Source: Dimargaris cristalligena (Eukaryota; Kickxellomycota; Dimargaritomycetes; Dimargaritales; Dimargaritaceae). From it: DNA of 26,560 bases. The stretch spans positions 1 to 26,560 of the forward strand of contig JANBQC010000396.1 in NCBI GenBank assembly GCA_027576995.1. Reading direction: 5' to 3'. The position numbers and the translations under genes were made by a program. Positions 20,952 through 26,560 of this stretch are shown in pieces (positions within the stretch are counted from its first letter, which is position 1; each line of letters begins with the position of its first letter). The notes under the pieces were generated by a model. That model worked only from the letters and a program-made list of their open reading frames with translations, was not told where the DNA came from and ran no database searches.

Positions 20952-22585
20952 ATGGCTGACATTAGGTAAGCAACTCATCATCTCTTTTGTTATTGTGCTC
21001 TCCCTGTGCTGTACTATCTCTCTACTCGGTAGAAGGCCCCCTTTCCCGGGCAATCGTTTTGTACCTTGGATCTCTGCCTTGGGCAATCTCGTTTCACCTG
21101 TAGCCGGGGGTGTAACAGCCTTCTAACCCCATCTGTTTACTTCGAGTATTCGGTTCTCTAACCGCTCTCTTGCGCGGGTATATGCGCTGTCGTATTGTTT
21201 ATAACAAACAATGTCGGCTATTGGTAGTTTCCAGTCCCCCCGGCTGATAAAGGGAAAGAGCCGCCCCCTTTTCCATCTGGGGCGGCCTATTCTTTGCCGC
21301 CATCATCATTCACGGTCCTTACCTTTACTCTATTCACTGTATATTATCTGCGTATATATTACCCTTCCCACTCCAACTCACCAGTAACATCGCTGATACC
21401 CCGGCTGCCGCCGCCTCCACCGAGAACCCCGAAATCGTGACCAACTGGGAAGAAGTTGTTGACAACTTCGACTCCATGGGCCTCCGGGACGACCTTCTCC
21501 GCGGTATCTACGCCTACGGTTTCGAGCGTCCCTCTGCCATTCAGCAGCGCGCCATCATGCCCGTCCTGAAGGGTCACGACGTCATTGCCCAGGCCCAGTC
21601 CGGTACCGGTAAGACTGCCACCTTCTCCATCTCCATCCTGCAGAACTTGGACGTTTCCATCAACCAGTACCAGGCCCTCGTGCTTGCCCCCACCCGTGAG
21701 TTGGCTATGCAAATCCAGAAGGTTGTCAGCGCCCTCGGTGACTTCATGAAGGTCGAGTGCCACCTGTGCATTGGTGGTACCAACGTCAACGAGGACATCC
21801 AAAAGTTCCAGAACGGTGGTCACATCATCGTCGGTACCCCCGGTCGTGTCCAGGACATGATCAACCGTCGTGCCATCAACACTGAGAAGATCAAGATGTT
21901 CGTCCTCGACGAAGCCGACGAGATGCTGTCCCGCGGTTTCAAGGACCAGATTTACCAGGTCTTCCAGTTCCTCCCCCCCCACATTCAGGTCGTGCTTCTC
22001 AGTGCTACCATGCCCAACGATGTCCTCGACGTCACCTCCAAGTTCATGCGCAACCCCATCCGCATTCTCGTCAAGCGCGACGAACTGACCCTCGAAGGTA
22101 TCCGTCAGTTCTACGTCGCCGTGGAGAAGGAGGAATGGAAGCTCGAGACTCTGTGCGATCTTTACGAGACCGTGGCCGTCACCCAGGCCGTTATTTTCTG
22201 CAACACCCGCAGAAAGGTCAACTGGGTCACCGAGCAGCTCACTGCCCGTGACTTCACCGTCTCCGCCATGCACAGCGAGATGGAACAGGCCCAGCGTGAG
22301 GTCATCATGAAGGAGTTCCGCTCCGGTTCCTCCCGTATTCTGATCACCACCGATCTGCTGGCCCGTGGTATCGATGTCCAGCAAGTGTCTCTGGTCATCA
22401 ACTACGATCTCCCCGCCAACAAGGAGAACTACCTCCACCGTATCGGTCGTGGTGGTCGTTTCGGTCGTAAGGGTGTGGCCATCAACTTCGTTGCCGCCGA
22501 CGATACCAACACTCTCCGCGAAATCGAACAGTTCTACAACACCCAGATTGATGAGATGCCCATGAACGTCGCCGATCTCATTTAA
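20952..22585 (+). CDS. eIF4A: Translation initiation factor eIF4A (DEAD-box RNA helicase)
   Basis: Two exons, 20952-20965 and 21385-22585, joined through GTAAGC and CACCAG in codon 5; 404 aa, versus 395 in yeast and 406 in human. The protein is the ATP-dependent RNA helicase of the eIF4F cap complex, unwinding mRNA leaders for ribosome scanning in the cytoplasm. All helicase motifs are intact: Q-motif [10 protein letters not shown], motif I AQSGTGKT (75-82), PTRELA, GG, TPGR, DEAD (180-183), SAT (211-213), [15 protein letters not shown] (331-335) and [13 protein letters not shown] (356-368), ending MNVADLI. Codons are strongly C-ending, the extreme bias expected of a very highly expressed gene, which also creates a 411-codon spurious frame on the opposite strand. 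The ATG in ACCCAACATGGCT is the only start that joins in frame. The first coding exon is just 14 nt. Confidence 0.97.
21260..21286. other. GC-rich hairpin in the eIF4A intron
   Basis: GCCGCCCC at 21260-21267 and GGGGCGGC at 21279-21286 form a perfect 8-bp GC-rich stem with an 11-base loop, inside the 419-base intron 20966-21384. Animal eIF4A introns host snoRNAs, but no C/D or H/ACA boxes were convincingly found here. Confidence 0.6.
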
Positions 22586-24208
22586 ATGTATCAACCCCCC
22601 TTGCGTGTGCCCGTTTCCTTATTCTCTCCACACCCCCAAAAATGCGGTGTCATTTAGATGTTCGCATGCCCTCCACCCCCTTATTTTCCACGCTTTTCTT
22701 TCTCTGTCTTTTTGAATACCTCTGGTTATCTAATTCAATTATTCATATCAAACTTGCTGGTTAGAAATGGTTCAATGAGTACTGACGGAGAACGAGCATC
22801 TATTACGTATATAGTGCTCGGTGCTTACCCGATTATATGGTATTTGTGTTAGGAGAGGAGGAATACAATAGTGTGTGTTCATGCGCCAGGTTTTTGATAG
22901 CTCATTTGGACAATCTTTCACTCGTTGGATTTGGGGAGGGGGTGGAGCGGGCAGCCCACATGTTGTGTTACTAGGGCAGAGACATTTCAACTTTTTTTTA
23001 AAAGGTTAACTCGGTGCGTTACCAATAGCTTGGTTATTGAGTCGAGATAAGTGGTAGAATAATTAATTTAGGTGTATGCTTGGTCAATAAAGTCTCTTTA
23101 CTGTATGTATTTTGAGCTTTTGATACACTTTGGAATACCAAAAATGTTTTTTAAGGAGATTAAACCAACAATGCCTTGCAATCTCTTCGTTCAAGTATAA
23201 TTTCGCGCTTGCCCTTTATTGCACATAGCGTTGGGTGGTATCTATGTATAGTATAGAGTCCCCCTCCCTAATAGCCCTATTGTCATTTTTGGGATCCCCT
23301 TTTGGTGAGTCCCATTGTTGGTCATTTACACAATGCTTGGCGCCCAGACAGCAGTATCAGCGGCGATGTTCATAGGGGGGCGGAATGCCGACAGTAGCTG
23401 GTCATATAGTATGGTCGATTTAAGGTCTTGTTGATAAGGGAAAAGGGGGTATAGTACATAGTAATGTGGTCGAAGAAGCCTTACTTAGGCGAGTTAGTAT
23501 ATTCTGCGCAGTGAAGTTTAGACAGACCCATCGGGTGGGCAACTGCATCCCTCTCACTCCAAATTAAAGAGATTTAGTAGTATTACTCATGTAGGGGGGG
23601 GGAGTTGTAATGATATCTGCTATTGATGAGAGTCTCTTTTAAGGCCCCCTTTTAACGTGTTGGTTTATTTTAGGCACCAATAGGCCAATTCGGCCCTGTA
23701 TTCTATTGTAACTGTGTCCCTCCCACTTGCTTGGTTGATTAGTCCACTCAATCTACTCCTAACTTGCCTTTGTCTTTTACCCTGGTCCGGTTGTCTCGAT
23801 TTTCCTCTTCCATTGCCTACTCCTTACCGCGCCCCCCTTCCCGCCAGGTCTGGTACCCTAAAGTACCACTTTCCTCCATCCCGCGGGACACGCCTTCAAA
23901 GTCTCGCTTAGTAACCGTCCCAATTCCAGTACCACCTAGTACATTTTAGTATCCCCTGCGAATTCCTCCGTATTCCCAAAAGACCCAGCAGTCCAGCCCC
24001 GCCTTATAATATCCCGCCGGCCCACCTCTTGCTACTCGCTGGTCACGCTTGGTCCTTGGCCTTCGGTTTTCACCCCCCCCCTTTCTCTCCGTCGCCTTTC
24101 CATTGTCGTTCTTTTCGCCTCTAGAGGGCATTCACCTCGTTGGTATATTTGCAGCTTGTTCACACCACCCCTTCCACTCCGCCGCCCGGCTTTCGGTGTC
24201 GTTTAACC
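22586..24208. other. Gene-free stretch between eIF4A and DHHC genes
   Basis: About 1.6 kb. The first part is eIF4A 3' flank: pyrimidine-rich to about 22760, then AT-rich with a CAATAAAG at about 23085. The part from about 23720 to 24200 is pyrimidine-rich and is the probable promoter and leader of the DHHC gene. A G9 run lies near 23595 and a T8 run near 22990. No gene was recognised. Confidence 0.55.
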
Positions 24209-25498
24209 ATGCCCACCAACCCACCCGGCCTGTCGTTTAGCTTCGGTCAGGGACCGCCCCGGGCGATTCTCAAGGTGGCCAGCGTGTTTCCCGTGATTCT
24301 CGGGATCGCCATCATACTGTGGTCCTACTACGCCTTCGTTGGGCACCTGTGTCGCCTGCTGGTCCGCGACCACCTGAAGCAAAGTATCGGGTACTTGGTG
24401 GTCTACCATGGCCTATTTATCATGTTCGTGTGGTGTTACCTCCGGTGTATCATCACTAATCCGGGCAATCCCCGTTTCCGGGCCTCGGACTCCGAAGTGG
24501 ACCCCGAGGTACCCGGCCCCGAGGGAGAAGGAGAGGGCGAGGGCGAAAGTGAGAGCGAGCCGACGTACTCACCCCGTCGGGACGAGCCACGACGGATTAA
24601 ACCGGATCCGGCGGAGGCGGTGGGCGAAGAAGGCCTGGTCCACTATCCGACCGGTTCGGATGCCACCATGACCCCGCCTTTAGTCAACAGCGCCAGTAGC
24701 TCGGCCGTCCATCTACCCTTGACCGCGGGGTCGCCCCCACGGACGATGGCCCCTGTACCCCGCCTACTGTCGCCCGCTCTAACCGACTCACCGCGCCGTA
24801 GCTCGCCGACCAGCGGGGGTTTGAGTGGCCCGGATTTCTATTGCATGTCCAGCACCGCTCCCCTGGCCCCCGTTACGGTCAAATTCAACGGCACGAAACG
24901 CTACTGCCGTAAATGCAACATGCCAAAACCGGATCGGGCCCACCACTGTAGCGTATGCCAGGTCTGTGTCCTCAAGATGGACCATCACTGTCCCTGGATC
25001 AATAACTGTGTGGGCCACGGTAATCACAAGGTTTTTATTTTGTTTCTGTTCTGGGGCTGCCTCTACTGCTGGTTTTGTTTCGCAGCTACTTTGCCCACCT
25101 TTATCGAGCTGCTCCTGAGTAAAGCCATGGACCGGGATCCCGACATTCATCTCCTGTTCCTTATGCTGGCCGCCGGTATCTTTGGCATTTCCCTGTCGGT
25201 CTTCATCGGCTTCCACACGTATCTCCTCATCCGCAACGTCACCACCATTGAAACGTACGAAAAGAACCGCTTCCACACGGAAATTCGCCCCGAAAGCCCC
25301 CTGGTGCGCTACCATAATTTGTTCAATATGGGGGTCAACCACAATTTCCAGGACGTCATGGGCCCCCGCTGGCACTTGTGGATCTTCCCCATCATCAATA
25401 GCCGCGGCGACGGCCATTCATTCCCCATCAATACCTACGTCTACGGCTCGTTTCCCCTAGAGGAGGGCCGTCCGGATTTTTCGACCAGTCCCGAATAA
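24209..25498 (+). CDS. DHHC-type protein S-acyltransferase (palmitoyltransferase)
   Basis: Intronless, 429 aa from the ATG at 24209 (context TTTAACCATGCCC). An in-frame ATG at 24140 would add 23 residues unlike the family. Four membrane helices are visible at about 22-46, 60-80, 274-300 and 314-340. NPGNP follows helix 2. The cysteine-rich domain at 230-276 reads [20 protein letters not shown], then [18 protein letters not shown], with the catalytic DHHC at 258-261. TTIE (345-348) is the TTxE motif, and [16 protein letters not shown] (370-385) matches the conserved C-terminal PaCCT region. The enzyme autoacylates on the DHHC cysteine and transfers palmitate to membrane-protein cysteines. The motif order resembles the Pfa3/ZDHHC2-15-20 group, but a cytosolic loop of about 130 residues between helix 2 and the cysteine-rich domain, with an acidic Gly-Glu/Ser-Glu repeat at 105-118, is longer than usual. 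The substrate cannot be predicted. Confidence 0.95.
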   Translation: MPTNPPGLSFSFGQGPPRAILKVASVFPVILGIAIILWSYYAFVGHLCRLLVRDHLKQSIGYLVVYHGLFIMFVWCYLRCIITNPGNPRFRASDSEVDPEVPGPEGEGEGEGESESEPTYSPRRDEPRRIKPDPAEAVGEEGLVHYPTGSDATMTPPLVNSASSSAVHLPLTAGSPPRTMAPVPRLLSPALTDSPRRSSPTSGGLSGPDFYCMSSTAPLAPVTVKFNGTKRYCRKCNMPKPDRAHHCSVCQVCVLKMDHHCPWINNCVGHGNHKVFILFLFWGCLYCWFCFAATLPTFIELLLSKAMDRDPDIHLLFLMLAAGIFGISLSVFIGFHTYLLIRNVTTIETYEKNRFHTEIRPESPLVRYHNLFNMGVNHNFQDVMGPRWHLWIFPIINSRGDGHSFPINTYVYGSFPLEEGRPDFSTSPE

Positions 25499-25576
25499 GT
25501 GCCAAAACACCAAAAAAACAACAACAATAATAACAACGAACGTCAACCACTGCGCACCATCTCATTTATAATCAAA

Positions 25577-25599
25577 CCTCCTCTATTGGGAAGAGGAGG
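25577..25599. other. Hairpin downstream of DHHC stop codon
   Basis: CCTCCTCT at 25577-25584 and AGAGGAGG at 25592-25599 pair perfectly with a 7-base loop. AATCA (25570-25574) and TGATT (25601-25605) extend the stem after a small internal mismatch, and TGTTTT follows. About 75 bases after the DHHC stop, so probably in the 3' untranslated region. Confidence 0.65.
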
Positions 25600-25968
25600 G
25601 TGATTGTTTTAATATTTCAGTTGGCATTGATAGTCCATGGACTGGATGAGCAACTGCACTTGGTTTACTACCCTTAATGATTACTTTTCGGACAACCCCA
25701 ATGCCCCAAATGGCGCTACTCATCTCTTTTTATGATTCAATCTTTTCAGCCCGTATCCGGCACCGTCTCCCTGTTAGTTTTTTGAAGTGAAACAAATGAC
25801 TTCAATCCCTCAACTTTTTTAGTATATTTATTATTATTCATTTGACCGACCATCTTACCGTTCCTGTAAATTAATAGTTGCAAATAACTGTGGGTGTGAG
25901 CAGCTTTTTTTTAGTATATCTTTATTTAAATCCATTCCCGATCTACCCAATAAATGATAACGAGTTTA

Positions 25969-25980
25969 TTATATATATAT
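25969..25980. repeat. Short (TA)n tract
   Basis: Six TA/AT dinucleotides in AT-rich 3' flanking DNA. Confidence 0.7.
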
Positions 25981-26560
25981 GGGTGAAATTCGATTAAACT
26001 ATATAAAGTAAAGTCCATGTGGGTGGGCTGATGTATTCAAGTGACGTAAACGTGGTGAGACCCACACCATTTCACCCTTTACTATCCACTCATTGCTCAC
26101 TTACATAAACCATGGAAAACTGATTTACACAGTGGTACAGAGCCCAGATAAAGCAGAAGTGTATACCTGGTACTCAACCCTAGTGCCAACATAATAGAAT
26201 TTTTAAATGTAACCCTATAGCTGTACCAGCCTCTGAATAAAACCAACTAAAGATATTGGTTCTTTTACTCAAATCTCTGTTAATTTTAACTAACAAGCTT
26301 GTCACCCGAGTTAACCACTCTTAGTCTGTCAGGAGTCTCGGGGGTAGGCTTCTAACAGTAGGCGGGGCATTGGACATGGCCAAGCGGGCTACTAGTGTTA
26401 GGGGTGGTGACAAGACTAACCGAATAAAGCAAGCGTAGGACGTAGGCGAGGTCCGTGCACTAGATGCACACTTACTGGTCAGTACTAGGGGGTGAGCGTA
26501 TATAGAGTTTATTGAGGTAAACTACGGGGGTAAGAATAAGCTAAGGTGCTAACCGGTCCC

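Larger units (their letters stand above)
25499..26560. other. Gene-free right end of window
   Basis: This is 3' flank of the DHHC gene and beyond. It holds a hairpin at 25577-25599, AT-rich DNA with T8 and (AT)n tracts, AATAAA-like motifs at about 25950 and 26237, and no recognisable gene on either strand up to the end. Confidence 0.55.

Noticed and set aside
21359..22594. A 411-codon open frame on the strand opposite eIF4A
   Set aside because: It is an antisense shadow of a gene with extreme C-ending codon bias; it has no domain signature, and eIF4A on the other strand has every helicase motif.
1..26560. Multi-gene defence, biosynthetic or mobile system, or CRISPR array
   Set aside because: The genes are unrelated housekeeping functions with independent promoters; no transposase, integrase, reverse transcriptase, synthase cluster or regularly spaced repeats were seen.

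Overview
The window is nuclear DNA of a eukaryote, most likely a fungus and perhaps an early-diverging (zygomycete-grade) one. The evidence is monocistronic genes on both strands, GT-AG introns with GTAAGT-type donors, pyrimidine-rich leaders and introns, and many simple-sequence tracts. A mitochondrial cox5-type subunit, a fungal-style Hook protein and a Gis2/Byr3-type zinc-knuckle protein also fit a fungus. The lineage is an inference; no ribosomal or organellar marker is present.

Layout from left to right. (1) 84-258 (-): first exon of an ACC-synthase-like PLP aminotransferase whose remainder lies outside the window. (2) 1739-4852 (-): an eight-exon importin-alpha-family gene (IBB domain plus armadillo repeats, 535 aa), divergent and with features of the TMCO6-like branch. 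(3) 5631-5796 (-): an isolated exon-like peptide. (4) 6072-8711 (-): an intronless SPATA20/YyaL-type thioredoxin-fold protein with a mitochondrial-like presequence. (5) 9365-9637 (+): a 90-aa protein of unknown function, divergently arranged with the previous gene. (6) 10876-14830 (+): an eight-exon Hook dynein-adaptor gene (819 aa). (7) 15810-16618 (-): two-exon cytochrome c oxidase subunit IV/5 (180 aa), convergent with Hook. (8) 18871-19464 (-): intronless protein with eight CCHC zinc knuckles (197 aa). (9) 20952-22585 (+): eIF4A (404 aa), whose first coding exon is only 14 nt. (10) 24209-25498 (+): intronless DHHC palmitoyltransferase (429 aa).

These are mostly housekeeping genes with unrelated roles: nuclear import, endosome/dynein transport, respiration, translation and protein palmitoylation. 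Nothing shows co-regulation or a dedicated multi-gene system. All exon junctions of importin, Hook, cox5 and eIF4A were checked by hand for GT-AG borders and frame, and each model sums to an intact reading frame.

The intergenic DNA is 0.65-2.3 kb per gap. It holds AT, GA/CT and homopolymer tracts and several perfect inverted repeats. The most striking are a 16-bp A/T-tract hairpin at 19834-19878 and an 11-bp one at 20296-20330, both between the zinc-knuckle and eIF4A genes. No tRNA, rRNA, transposon or CRISPR array was recognised. I did not find a convincing undescribed system. The best leads are the divergent importin-like protein, the orphan 90-aa protein, the isolated exon near 5.7 kb and the hairpins.
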